Below, one piece after another: positions 34,010 through 44,100 of a stretch of 64,000 nt of DNA; position 1 is the stretch's first letter, and every line of letters starts with the position of its first letter. Source of the DNA: CAG-791 sp963605745 (GTDB lineage Bacteria; Bacillota; Clostridia; Lachnospirales; Lachnospiraceae); assembly GCA_963605745.1 (NCBI GenBank), contig CAVCWT010000001.1, positions 1 to 64,000 on the forward strand, given 5' to 3'. Made by a program: the position numbers and the translations under genes. The notes under the pieces were generated by a model. The model was given only the letters and a program-made list of their open reading frames with translations. It was not told where the DNA came from and searched no databases.

Positions 34010-34048
34010 AACTCCTGCCGGAATCCAATCCGTGCAGGAGTTATCTTT
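34010..34048 (+). terminator. Terminator after aldo/keto reductase
   Basis: AACTCCTGC and GCAGGAGTT form a 9-bp stem around a 15-nt loop, with AAAAAG before and ATCTTTAT after, possibly acting in both directions. Confidence 0.65.
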
Positions 34049-34080
34049 ATGATCACGCTATTCACATTGCAACTATTTCG

Positions 34081-34105
34081 GTATCTGTTTAGCACCCGCA
34101 TCTCA
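34081..34105 (+). repeat. Repeat end GTATCTGTTTAGCACC
   Basis: GTATCTGTTTAGCACCCGCA then TCTC, the class II start seen at 15861. It lies next to the stop of the metal-exporter gene. No full element follows. Confidence 0.45.
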
Positions 34106-34116
34106 AATGCTGCGCA

Positions 34117-35004
34117 TCAAAATACGACGCCCAGCCATGTCAGAGCCATTCCCCATATAACGCCCAGCGCATACAGGAGCACCGTGACCTGCAGATTTTC
34201 TCTCAGGTGATGTGAATTCGTTCGGTACAGGACCAGAAGGCCAACGCCGGAGCTGACCAAGAGCCCTCCCATCATCTGCCCAGCCTCGATCAGACCATCC
34301 AGATAGAGCTGCGAGAGCATAACAGAGGATGCACAGTTAGGGATCAGTCCCACAAGGCATCCCAGGAAAACACCGGCCGCCGGATGTCCCGTCAGGACTC
34401 CGCGCACAACGTCCTCTCCAAAGCCCTCTACAACGAGCGTCAGCACCAGTGTGATCAGAAATACGAACACCGTGATATGCAGCGTATGCACAATGGCAGA
34501 TTTCAGAATGCTGCCTTCCTCTTCCTCACAGCCGCAGTGCTCCTGCTCGCAGAGGTCATGAATATGATGCTCTCCTCGCATTCGGCGAATATGATGGATG
34601 ATAAAGTCAATGACCAATCCGGTCAAAACTGCAATTCCAGCCTTTACCGCAAGGATTCGGATCATCTGCAGCACCGGCATCTGGGCCGAAATAAAAAGCG
34701 GCAGCATTTCATCCGACGTGGACAGGAACACTGCAAACAATGTCCCAAGAGAGATCACGCCTCCGGAATACAGGCTGGCGGCTGCAGCAGAAAAGCCGCA
34801 CTGCGGCACAACACCGACCAGGCCGCCCAGCACCGGTCCGAAATGTCCGACGTTCTCCTTGCGGATCAGATCTTTTGATTTATCCTCAGTGTGACGCTCC
34901 AGTGCTTCCATCACCAGATAGGTCACAAAGAGGAACGGAATCAGCTTGAGGGTGTCAACCACCGCATCCAGACAAGATTCCTGCAGTATTTCCATAAAAT
35001 TCAT
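34117..35004 (-). CDS. Putative heavy-metal exporter (ArsP_2/putative manganese transporter type)
   Basis: Membrane protein of 295 residues with about 8-10 helices in two similar halves; both halves have GGLVGVVPQCGFS or GCLVGLIPNCASS, a repeated G-x-x-P-x-C motif that could line the transport path. The central cytoplasmic loop (about 135-165) is rich in His, Cys and Glu (HHIHDLCEQEHCGCEEEE), a likely metal-binding segment. I recall the family being annotated as a 10-TM heavy-metal exporter or putative manganese transporter. No riboswitch or metal-regulator gene is visible nearby. The two Cys in equivalent positions argue for thiophilic metal or metalloid cargo. Confidence 0.7.
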   Translation of the reverse strand: MNFMEILQESCLDAVVDTLKLIPFLFVTYLVMEALERHTEDKSKDLIRKENVGHFGPVLGGLVGVVPQCGFSAAAASLYSGGVISLGTLFAVFLSTSDEMLPLFISAQMPVLQMIRILAVKAGIAVLTGLVIDFIIHHIRRMRGEHHIHDLCEQEHCGCEEEEGSILKSAIVHTLHITVFVFLITLVLTLVVEGFGEDVVRGVLTGHPAAGVFLGCLVGLIPNCASSVMLSQLYLDGLIEAGQMMGGLLVSSGVGLLVLYRTNSHHLRENLQVTVLLYALGVIWGMALTWLGVVF

Positions 35005-35114
35005 ATTCTGTAATCTTTCTCACTCTCTTAAACACGCGATATTCGTGTCGGCAGATGCCAGGCACCGATAAGAGTTTGCCACAGGTTGCCATCAAACGTC
35101 CAGACAGCGTTTTC

Positions 35115-35708
35115 CTAAGTCTGACGCAGCCATGCCTCTAACTCGCCACGAATCTCCGGGAATTTCTTAATCGGAGCAAGCTCCTTTGGCATTTCCGGAT
35201 GCTCGCTGATAAACCGTTCCATCCAGACCATGTCATACCAGCGATGGAACTTGTACGCGCACTTCTCGAATCTGCCGACCATGCGGTATCCCAGGTGCTC
35301 ATGAAACGCAATGCTGTCCGGTGGCAGGTACGGATCCTCTCCTCGCGGCGCAGCAATGCAGGCTTCCACATTGCAGATTCCCTGCAGCTGCAGTCCCTTT
35401 TCCAGGGCTGCATACAATCGTCTGCCAATTCCTCCCCGGTGACAAGCCTTGTCAACATAGATCGATGTCTCCACCGCCCAGTCGTAGGCTGCACGCTCCT
35501 TAAAGGCTCCGGCATAGACATACCCGGCAACCCGCCCTTCTTCCACGCAAACCAGATATGGATACTGTTCCAGTGTATGACGAATTCGTTTCCGAAATTC
35601 CTCTGCAGATGGAATCTCATATTCAAAGGTGATGGCCGTGTGCTCTACATAATGTGCATAGATCTGCTGCAAGGCCTCTGCGTCATCTTCTGTTGCAATT
35701 CGTATCAT
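35115..35708 (-). CDS. GNAT N-acetyltransferase (phosphinothricin acetyltransferase-like)
   Basis: GNAT enzyme of 197 residues that transfers acetyl from acetyl-CoA to an amine. Motif A is visible as SIYVDKACHRGGIGRRLYAAL with the pyrophosphate loop R-G-G-I-G-R; the start MIRIATEDDAEALQQIYAHYV and the late segment FHEHLGYRMVGRFEKCAYKFHRWYDMVWM are typical of the Pat/methionine sulfoximine acetyltransferase subgroup. The natural substrate is probably an amino-acid analogue. RBS GGAGAG. It is a stand-alone gene; the following 35709-35978 interval has only a doubtful 62-codon TTG-start ORF. Confidence 0.85.
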   Translation of the reverse strand: MIRIATEDDAEALQQIYAHYVEHTAITFEYEIPSAEEFRKRIRHTLEQYPYLVCVEEGRVAGYVYAGAFKERAAYDWAVETSIYVDKACHRGGIGRRLYAALEKGLQLQGICNVEACIAAPRGEDPYLPPDSIAFHEHLGYRMVGRFEKCAYKFHRWYDMVWMERFISEHPEMPKELAPIKKFPEIRGELEAWLRQT

Positions 35709-35978
35709 ATCTGCTCTCCAATAGACATCCTACTGTCTGTCCTTTGTATCGATACAGATCCTGACGATCACGAAGTCATACAACCTGACCGATACCTTCC
35801 TGCCAACACAGCTCCCTGCATGAACAAATCCGGTACAGCAGGCCCTGTTACTGCAAAGGTCTGCTGCGCCGGATCCGGATCAAAACTCCCTTTACGGATG
35901 CCTTGCTGATATCGTTCTGACATCATCCGCCTGACATCGTCCCTGCGAATCAACAAAAAGGAGCTCTTTTGTTCTATC

Positions 35979-37274
35979 TTATCGGTTCAGCGGGCTGTCG
36001 CGATAGATGATATCGCTTCTGGCCGGTCCGTTGGACACCATGGTAATGGGATACCCGATCTGCTGCTCAATGAAATTCACATAGTCCTGTGCCTTCTGCG
36101 GCAGATCCTCAAAGCGCTTGATGCCGCGGATATCGCACTTCCAGCCGGGCATCACCTTGTAAACCGGCTTGCAGCGTGCCAGATCCTTGGTAACCGGGAA
36201 TTCTGTGATCTCCTCGCCGTCCAGCTCGTAGGCAACGCAGACCGGAATCTCATCCAGATATCCCAGGTCATCCAGTACTGTGAATGCCACGTCTGTGCAG
36301 CCCTGCAGTCTGCAGCCATATTTGGAGGCAACGCAGTCATACCAGCCAACACGTCTCGGACGTCCGGTCGTTGCTCCGTACTCGCCGCCGTCGCCGCCGT
36401 GGTTACGCAGCGTTACGGCCTCGTCTCCAAAGACCTCGGAAACGAACTCACCGGCACCTACTGCGGAAGAGTATGCCTTGGAAACAACGACGATCTGTTT
36501 GATCTCATAGGGCGGAATGCCTGCACCGATTGCACCGTATCCTGCAATCGGAGAGGAGGAGGTTACCATCGGATAGATTCCGTGATCCGGATCCTTCATG
36601 GTTCCCAGCTGGCCCTCCAAAAGAACCGTTGCCCCTTTCTTTAGAGCACCGTCCAGATACAGCGGAACATTTCCCAGATACGGCTTTACCTTATCTCTGC
36701 GCTCCTTGATCCAGTTCAGAAGGCCTTCCTGATCAATCGGATCGGTATGATACAGATTGGTAAGAAGTGCATCCTTGATCTCTGCGATCCGTGCGATCTT
36801 CTCCTTCAGAACTTCATCATCCTGATAGAACTCATTGATCTGCCAGCCGATCTTGGCAAACTTATCGGAATAGAAGGGAGCAATTCCTGACTTGGTAGAG
36901 CCAAAGCTCTTGCCGGCCAGTCTCGCCTCTTCCAGCGTATCGAACTGAATATGGTAAGGCATCAGAACCTGAACTCTGTCAGAAACCATCAGCTGCGGAT
37001 GCGGAACTCCCTTGGACTCGATATCTGCCAGCTCTGCAATGAACTTGTCGATGTCAAAGGCCACACCGTTTCCGATGATGTTCATGATCTTCTGATGGAA
37101 CACACCGGACGGCATCAGATGCAATGCGAATTTGCCATACTCATTGACAATCGTATGTCCTGCATTCGCTCCGCCCTGAAAACGAATGACCACGTCTGCA
37201 GAATCTGCCAGCGTGTCCGTTATTTTGCCTTTTCCTTCATCGCCCCAATTGGCGCCAACAACTGCCTTAACCAT
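35979..37274 (-). CDS. purA: Adenylosuccinate synthetase
   Basis: Enzyme of 431 residues joining IMP and aspartate with GTP, first step from IMP to AMP. The N-terminal VVGANWGDEGKGKITD loop, NAGHT, the GSTKSGIAP segment and the C-terminal GWKCDI...L.NYVNFIE-like end are present. I choose the ATG at 37274, behind AAAGGAGG; the longer frame would add 19 residues without an RBS. It is 71 nt downstream of purB, so a purBA operon is likely. No purine riboswitch or PurR site was seen upstream of purB. Confidence 0.95.
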   Translation of the reverse strand: MVKAVVGANWGDEGKGKITDTLADSADVVIRFQGGANAGHTIVNEYGKFALHLMPSGVFHQKIMNIIGNGVAFDIDKFIAELADIESKGVPHPQLMVSDRVQVLMPYHIQFDTLEEARLAGKSFGSTKSGIAPFYSDKFAKIGWQINEFYQDDEVLKEKIARIAEIKDALLTNLYHTDPIDQEGLLNWIKERRDKVKPYLGNVPLYLDGALKKGATVLLEGQLGTMKDPDHGIYPMVTSSSPIAGYGAIGAGIPPYEIKQIVVVSKAYSSAVGAGEFVSEVFGDEAVTLRNHGGDGGEYGATTGRPRRVGWYDCVASKYGCRLQGCTDVAFTVLDDLGYLDEIPVCVAYELDGEEITEFPVTKDLARCKPVYKVMPGWKCDIRGIKRFEDLPQKAQDYVNFIEQQIGYPITMVSNGPARSDIIYRDSPLNR

Positions 37275-37345
37275 AGCTGCCTCCTTTGATGCAACATTCT
37301 GGAACATTTCAAACCTGTCGTAGTATACCATACCTGCGCAAGACT

Positions 37346-38779
37346 CTACACGTTGATCTCTGCCGTTACACCCAGGATGTCCTTGTTGGCATCCAGAATC
37401 GGCCAGATGACATCGGCCAGGTACTTCTCCACCTGGTGCGGTGCACAGCCGACGAACTTGTGCGGATCGATGTACTGATTCAGTTCCTCTCTCGTCTTGT
37501 GGAACCGCTCGTCCTCTGCAATGAGATCCAGCAGGTTGTTGTCAAGACCTTCTTCCTTGACGCGGCGTCCTGCCTGCATGGAGAGCTCGCGGATGGCCTC
37601 GTGATACTCCTGACGATCGCCGCCCATCTTAACCTCATCCATCATGATGTTCTCGGTTGCCATGAAGGGCAGCTCCGAGGCGAGGCGCTTCTCGATGACC
37701 TTCGGATAGACTTTAAGGCCATCGGTTACATTGATGCACAGATCCAGGATTCCGTCGATGGCAAGGAAGCCTTCCGGAACCGACAGACGTTTGTTAGCAG
37801 AATCATCCAGCGTTCTCTCAAACCACTGCGTGCCGGACGTAATAGCAGGATTCAGAACATCAACCATAACATACCGTGACAACGAGCAGATTCTCTCGGA
37901 ACGCATGGGATTACGCTTGTAAGCCATGGCAGAAGAACCGATCTGGGTCTTCTCGAAAGGCTCCTCCACCTCTTTGAGGTGCTGCAGGAGGCGAATATCT
38001 GTTGCCATCTTCATGGCAGAGGCAGCAATGCCTCCCAGCGTATTCACAACGAAGGTATCCACCTTGCGGGAATAGGTCTGACCGGAAACCGGATAGCAGG
38101 CGGCAAAGCCCATCTTCTGTGCAATCATGGGATCCAGCTGATCCACCTTGTCCAGATCCCCGTCAAAGAGCTCCAGGAAGGAAGCCTGTGTGCCGGTCGT
38201 TCCCTTGCTTCCAAGGAGCTTTAGCTGCGAAATGGTATGCTCAACCTCTTCCAGATCCAGCACGAACTCGTTCAGCCAAAGGCTCGCACGCTTGCCGACG
38301 GTCGTCGGCTGTGCCGGCTGAAAATGGGTGAAGCCCAGCGTCGGCTGATCCTTGTACTCATCGGCGAATTTTGCAAGAGCTGCAATGACATTGATGAGCT
38401 TTTTGCGCACCAGAGTCAGTGCATCCCGCATGATGATAATATCCGTATTGTCTCCGACATAGCAGCTGGTTGCGCCGAGGTGAATGATGCCCTTTGCCTT
38501 CGGGCACTGCAGGCCATACGCATAGACATGACTCATAACATCATGACGAACCACCTTTTCTCTTGCCTCGGCAGCCTCGTAATTGATGTCATCTGCATGA
38601 GCCTTCAGCTCATCTATCTGCTCCTGTGTGATATCCAGTCCCAGCTCCTTCTCCGTCTCAGCCAGTGCGATCCAGAGCTGTCTCCAGGTGCGGAACTTTT
38701 TATCCGGCGAGAAAATGTACTGCATCTCCTTGCTGGCATACCGTGTGGAAAGAGGGCTTACATATTTGTCATGTGCCAT
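37346..38779 (-). CDS. purB: Adenylosuccinate lyase
   Basis: Fumarase/aspartase superfamily enzyme of 477 residues acting twice in purine synthesis (SAICAR to AICAR, adenylosuccinate to AMP). Seen are RHDVMSHVYAYG, GATSCYVGDNTD, TLGFTHFQPAQPTTVGKR with the general-acid His, and the flexible signature loop IGSSAMAYKRNPMRSE. The length and sequence fit the larger type of adenylosuccinate lyase found also in eukaryotes. RBS AAGGAG. Upstream gene of the purBA pair. Confidence 0.95.
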   Translation of the reverse strand: MAHDKYVSPLSTRYASKEMQYIFSPDKKFRTWRQLWIALAETEKELGLDITQEQIDELKAHADDINYEAAEAREKVVRHDVMSHVYAYGLQCPKAKGIIHLGATSCYVGDNTDIIIMRDALTLVRKKLINVIAALAKFADEYKDQPTLGFTHFQPAQPTTVGKRASLWLNEFVLDLEEVEHTISQLKLLGSKGTTGTQASFLELFDGDLDKVDQLDPMIAQKMGFAACYPVSGQTYSRKVDTFVVNTLGGIAASAMKMATDIRLLQHLKEVEEPFEKTQIGSSAMAYKRNPMRSERICSLSRYVMVDVLNPAITSGTQWFERTLDDSANKRLSVPEGFLAIDGILDLCINVTDGLKVYPKVIEKRLASELPFMATENIMMDEVKMGGDRQEYHEAIRELSMQAGRRVKEEGLDNNLLDLIAEDERFHKTREELNQYIDPHKFVGCAPHQVEKYLADVIWPILDANKDILGVTAEINV

Positions 38780-38878
38780 GGTAATCTCCTTAAATAAATC
38801 CTTGATGTTCTTATGTTACCGCAAAACACGACCGACCGCCAGCGTCCGGCGACGGTAATCTACGAGTGTTCACACGCC

Positions 38879-39721
38879 TCAAGACGTTTCCGGCTTCATG
38901 ATCACCCGGAAGTCTTCCTTAAGCCGCTGGATCGTCTGGTGCAATGCCACCTCGTAGTTGGAACTCTGACCTTCACTCTGGTACTGCCGCAGAGAATCCA
39001 GTGCCAGCTTGCGTTCCGAGGTATCGAACTCTGTATTCATTTTCTCCATCCGTTTTTCCAGCTCCAGCGATGCCTCGTAGCTTTCCGGATGCTCTGCAAT
39101 ATAGGACAGATATTCCGAATTGGAGAGTCCCAGCCGGATGCAGGCAAGGTACTCCAGATACACCTCTTTGTCATCGGTCAGACTGCTGGCCTTCTGAAAG
39201 CTCTCAGCTGCTGTGCGGAAACGGAACTGACCGGCGTAGATTCTGCCGATCTCCCGAAGCGTTTTCACCCGGAGTCTGCGCTCCGGCTCCGGGAGCTGCT
39301 CCAGGAGCTCTTCATATTCCTCCAGAGCCTCATACGGTTTGGCATTTTCTCTTAGGTATCTGGCCTTTGCCATTTTCTTTTCAAAGGGCTCCAGACCCTG
39401 ACCGGAGGATACAATCTGTCTTGTTTTTTCTTCCTTTTCTTCCGAAACGAAACCGACATACCGCAGTATGACGGACACAAAGGCAGACAGCTGCCGCTCC
39501 TTGCCAAGGTAAGGTTCCAACAGTCCTGCCAGCTCCGGAAGGCCGCACTCATCCCGCAGCCACCTCACCAGCTCCGGATCCAGAAGCTCTGCATCCAGAA
39601 TCTGTGCGCTCTGCTCCAGAGAGTAACACAGCTCTTCTGCAGAATACACATTCCGCTCGATTTTATGAATCCGGTAAGGACGATCTGCCATCCGCCCAGC
39701 CCCGTAGATTACTCTTGCCAT
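38879..39721 (-). CDS. TPR-like protein of the ASKHA/giant-repeat locus
   Basis: Helical protein of 280 residues I do not recognise by name. The region about 110-215 consists of TPR-like helix pairs (KMAKARYLRENAKPYEALEE, REIGRIYAGQFRFRTAAESF). No signal peptide or membrane segment. It is downstream of the DUF5716-type ATPase gene (148-nt gap with a small AAACGCT/AGCGTTT hairpin) and upstream of purB on the same strand. TPR proteins commonly bind chaperone tails or assemble complexes, so an adaptor role to the neighbouring ATPase is an inference from position. Confidence 0.6.
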   Translation of the reverse strand: MARVIYGAGRMADRPYRIHKIERNVYSAEELCYSLEQSAQILDAELLDPELVRWLRDECGLPELAGLLEPYLGKERQLSAFVSVILRYVGFVSEEKEEKTRQIVSSGQGLEPFEKKMAKARYLRENAKPYEALEEYEELLEQLPEPERRLRVKTLREIGRIYAGQFRFRTAAESFQKASSLTDDKEVYLEYLACIRLGLSNSEYLSYIAEHPESYEASLELEKRMEKMNTEFDTSERKLALDSLRQYQSEGQSSNYEVALHQTIQRLKEDFRVIMKPETS

Positions 39722-39869
39722 CTTTATTCCTTCACGCTCTTTATTCCTGATGCCTTAGTCCCCCGGGAGGATCGCACGGCTTTGCAAGGGAACTTGCTGC
39801 TTTGCAGTGCATATCCGGTGTGGGAAACGCTTTCTCCAGCGTTTTTCGAAATCGATACACAGATTTTTC

Positions 39870-41162
39870 TTACAAAGACACCGTCTGCTCCCAGACAAGG
39901 CCGCTCGAAGGGAAGATCTCCCCAAAGCCCAGATCCTCCATGTGAATGCACAGCTTGTCCGGTGCATTCATGGTAAATTCCATCCGCACCCTCGTCATTC
40001 TGCCTTCCCGCACAGGAAGTCTGTCCAACCGAAGGTGGTAGGGCTCCTCCTTGCCACCGATTAATGCCTTGAGCACCAGATCAATCTGAGCCGTTCCGTC
40101 CAGAATCACCTCTGCGGTTTCCTGTACCTCATACCAGTTGATGCCTGCGTCCACAGCAGGAATCTGTTCCGGCTGTCCGCGGCGATAGGCCTTGATGAGG
40201 ATATTCGTGCGCAGCTTGTTCTGATCCAGGAAAAAATATTCCCGCAGAATGGAAGGTTTTTCCAGCTTGTAGAGACATCCGTACACAGCGCCCTTGCTGA
40301 AAAGATTGCTCCCGACAAAGGCACGACGTCCCTGACACAGCACAACGGCTGCATGCTTGATCCAGCCGCCTTCAAAACCACTCCCTGTCAGATAGACTGA
40401 GGAGAAATGATGCCCCGAGAGCTCTTCCCTCAGGATCCCTTCAAATTCCTTATCCTTGCCGGAGCTATCTTCAGCAAGAAGTCCCGGATATTCCTTCTCT
40501 TCCATATAGGAGACAACCGGCCTTGTATGCGGATCAAAGATCAGCTTGCTGATCCGGAGCCGATCACCCTGCTCGTATTCCACAAGGGCCGTGGCCGGCT
40601 CGCGAAGTCCGGTCTCCTGGCTCAATGTAAAATCATAAAAAGAGCTTGCGGTACTCTGATAATAGACCTTGGCCTGCAAATCCAGTCTCTTTCGAATGCT
40701 CTCCAGAAGGTCGATGGTGCGCTGATCCATCCTGCGGGTTGTGAACATCACGGCATCCGGTCCGGACTTTCGCCTTCCCTCCTCCTTCTGGGCCTCCTCT
40801 CTTACAGCCGCAAGGCACCTTCCCAAATACAAAGCCAGAAGTACCTCGGCCTCATAGGTTTTATCCTCCACCTTGACAGGAACATTTTCCATGGCAAGGG
40901 ATAAGAGCTTTGGAATGTAGATGCAGCCGGCATCTGCCGCATGGAGGGCAGCCTCGCTTGCATGGTACCACTGTCCCTTGGATGGAACGCGGCAAAGTGC
41001 CATCGGGAGGTCGAACTGTTCCCCTTTTGGTGTTTCGGAATAGGTGACCGGTTCTCCAATCACCTTTCCGCCCTTTTCCCACGCATAGGAAATCTGGCAG
41101 ACGTTTTCTCTTAAATCCACACCGATAATGAACTTTTTTTCACTCTGTTTGTCAAAGAGCAT
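39870..41162 (-). CDS. Hsp70/actin-fold (ASKHA) ATPase, DUF5716-like
   Basis: Protein of 430 residues. The N-terminus FIIGVDLRENVCQISY (about 11-26) matches a phosphate-1 loop of the Hsp70/actin/sugar-kinase fold, ALVEYEQGDRLRISKL resembles phosphate-2, and VYLTGSGFEGGWIKHA near 262 resembles the adenosine motif. The last 110 residues form a beta-rich domain reminiscent of an Hsp70 substrate domain. I think Pfam has this as DUF5716, from memory. Its start overlaps the end of the giant repeat protein gene by 11 nt, showing tight coupling. Role unknown; a chaperone or scaffold with its two neighbours is inferred. Confidence 0.65.
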   Translation of the reverse strand: MLFDKQSEKKFIIGVDLRENVCQISYAWEKGGKVIGEPVTYSETPKGEQFDLPMALCRVPSKGQWYHASEAALHAADAGCIYIPKLLSLAMENVPVKVEDKTYEAEVLLALYLGRCLAAVREEAQKEEGRRKSGPDAVMFTTRRMDQRTIDLLESIRKRLDLQAKVYYQSTASSFYDFTLSQETGLREPATALVEYEQGDRLRISKLIFDPHTRPVVSYMEEKEYPGLLAEDSSGKDKEFEGILREELSGHHFSSVYLTGSGFEGGWIKHAAVVLCQGRRAFVGSNLFSKGAVYGCLYKLEKPSILREYFFLDQNKLRTNILIKAYRRGQPEQIPAVDAGINWYEVQETAEVILDGTAQIDLVLKALIGGKEEPYHLRLDRLPVREGRMTRVRMEFTMNAPDKLCIHMEDLGFGEIFPSSGLVWEQTVSL

Positions 41163-44100
41163 TCTCGTTCTCCCCGAACAGCTTGTTTACCAGATAGGAC
41201 TTCCTGCTGTACTTTTCCAGCTTGTTCAATGCTTCGCGATCACGTCCGAGTGCGGCCAGCATGGCAATCTCGTTGATCGCATCAAAGCGGTCTCCTCCTG
41301 CCGACGGATTCCTTGCGTCCTGTCCGATGGTACCGCTCTCCACAATGTTCTTTTCCGCATCATCGTCGGTGATGTAGTAATGCATCTGCTCTCCGAAAAA
41401 GAGCAGGAACCCCGTCACATAGACGCCTTCGTACATTTCCTTCATCTCTCGGGCCGCATACGGATCCCGGACACCGCCTCGCTCCAGTGCATAATGATAG
41501 AGAACCCGTTTGGGCAAAGTCTCTTTCGCACCGCACCGGTATTCCACCAGCGTCTCATCCGCATAGGCCTGCAATCCCGGCAGAACCCCGATGAACTGTC
41601 GGAAGAATGGAAATACGATTTTGCGCTCCAGCAGATCCGACAAAAACAGCTCCGTAATCTCCAGTGCCTTGTCCGTGATTTCACCCGACTGCCGGGACCG
41701 ATGCAAGAGCCAGGCAATGCGGCAGATGTCCAAAAGAGGCACTCCCTGCCTTCCGAATTCGCCGATGAGATCGAACTCCTTCTCTCCCATCCCCCGATGC
41801 TCTGCAAAATAAAAATGACCGCTCTGCGCCAACGCGTCTGCAAGAAGCTCTGTATCCATTCCTGCTGCCGTCGCATCCCAAAGGAGTTCTTCCCTTCCTT
41901 CGCCATACTCGCCGGTAAATAGCAGCTGAATCAAAATTCTTCTGCCCAGCGTATCGGTCGGCAGATCAAAGCCCTTCATTGCCTTCTGCAGCTGCTGCAG
42001 CTGCGCCGTTGTTCCGTCCCAGACCTTTGCAAGGTAATTCAGCAGCTCATCATGGTAGCTCTCTTTCTGAAATGCCTGCCATGCAATTTCCGAAAGCTCC
42101 TCATCACTTACTGAGGTCTTACCTGTCAGCATTCCTGTCACAATGCGCAGCAGGGTCATTCCGTCGGCGCCGTCACACCCGTAGTGCAAGACCCAGCTGT
42201 AGGCCTTTTCTGTAAGTCCTGCCTCCGCCAGTTCCTTCAGCAGCTCGCAGCGTTCCTCCACAGATAGCTCTCTTGGCGATGCCTCCTGCAAAAGCCGCGC
42301 CTTATTCGCCGTATCACCGCTTTCTGTATAGTATTGCAGGAGACGCTTCTGCAGACTCCTGCGATAGGCGTGGGTCAGTTCGTTATTTTGCACCAGCGCC
42401 TGATAATGCGGTTCACTCCCCTCTGATAAGGGCCAGAATTTTTCTCCCAGTTCCGACCGGTAAAGGTCGTAACCGAAATGATCTGTTTCATAGACCGACA
42501 GGTTCTCTGCGATTTTGGCACAGTCCATCAGCGCCTTCGCTGTAAACGGAACGGATGCGGCAAAGCGGTCTCCTCTGTCATCCTCGAGAAGGATCAGATT
42601 GTGTTCTCCGTACACGGGAAAGACCGCATGTCCTCCATGCAGCATGAAATACTGCTCCGGCAGATAATGGTCGTATGCCACAACTGCACGACGCAGCTCT
42701 GCGTTTACTGCAAGGGCTTCCCTGTGTTCTCCCTCTGCGTCTTCGTCGGTATCTTTGGCTCCATCCCCTATGCAGAGGCTCCAGGTAAAGATCACAGAAA
42801 GTGCTGCCGCGGCCTCTTCGCTTGTCAGAACATGACTGCCCCGCAGATACTCGCGATAAAGATACACAAGGTCCCCATTCACCCGGTGCTGCAGCAGCTG
42901 CTCTGCTGTAAAGCTGTCAATCTGCATCGCATAGTGGTCGTAGAATTCCTCATAGGCCTCTTTATTCTCCAGCACATGACGATACAGGCAGGCTGCCTGC
43001 ATCCACGGCAGAGAATTCTGATAGGCATAGTATCGCACCACCATCTGCGGGAGCTGTCCTTTGTAATCCTCCGGCAGGGAGAGCATGTAATAATCCAAAA
43101 GCCGTGTGATCGGCAGTCCTGCCTCCACACCGCGTTCATACCAGACAAAATACGACGGGTCTGTCATATTGCCGCGAATGAGCAGCGTACAGATACTCTC
43201 AAGAAGATCCCTCTTTAACATGTCTGTCAGATCATCCCGATAGGACATCGTCAAAATCTGATAAAGTCTTCTGGAAAAATTCTTCCTGCGAAGGGCCAGA
43301 TAGTTGACCTGACTCAGGACATTCTCGTCCATGAGGCCATGCTTTGCCGCAAAAAACAACGTCTGCAGCTCAAAGTCCTCCAATTCATGCAGGATGCCGG
43401 AGGCCTCCTGCATCAGCTGATAATATTCCAGATACAGAATCGGAGACCGGCTCCCCATCTCGAACTGCCGCTGCAGCGTTCTGGCCGTTTCCTGCGGCCG
43501 CAGAATCCGCTCGGAATCTACATGCAGCAAGAGCCATGCAATCCAGAAGTTATCCGGATTCTGTCGTTGTTTTCTCGAAAGGCAGCGAGCTGCGTCCTGC
43601 GTCATCCCATAGAGGTTCTCTCCGTTCCTGCGTGCCAGTTCCTGCCCCTCTGTACTTTCTGCACACAAAGCGGTCAGATACATGCGGTAACAGTAGGTCA
43701 GGTCGTCCTCCAGATCAAACTGTGCCAGCGAAAATACGGGCAGCTCCTCATCCAGGCCGGACATCCTGCGATTCAATGCCTGGAGCTCCCACAGTGCATC
43801 CTTGTCCTGATGAACGGTGAGCAGATAGTGAATCCGGTAGAGTGCTGTCATCGGATTGCTGCGATCACTGTCCTGCAAACGGCGCAGGAGCCGTCCCATA
43901 CGCTCTGTAAATTCCTTCGTATCCCTTTGATGGCTGCGAAAGTCCAGATACTCCTGCATCATAAGGCAGGTGATCTCATGCTGCTCTCTTCGGTGCAGGG
44001 ATCGAAGGGCGGTCTGCACACCATAGGCTGCCGTCACGGCAATCCGGATTGGTCTGCCATAGGCCGGTGTCAATGTGATGCTGCCGAAATTACGGCCAAC

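Noticed and set aside
34117..35110. yybP-ykoY manganese riboswitch upstream of the metal exporter
   Set aside because: The 110-nt region upstream lacks the conserved loop sequences of that riboswitch; only AT-rich leader is seen.
35768..35956. 62-codon minus-strand ORF starting with TTG
   Set aside because: Weak start, no recognisable domain and no RBS of note; left as intergenic.
38780..38878. Purine riboswitch or PurR box upstream of purB
   Set aside because: No conserved purine-aptamer core or PurBox-like dyad could be found in the short leader.
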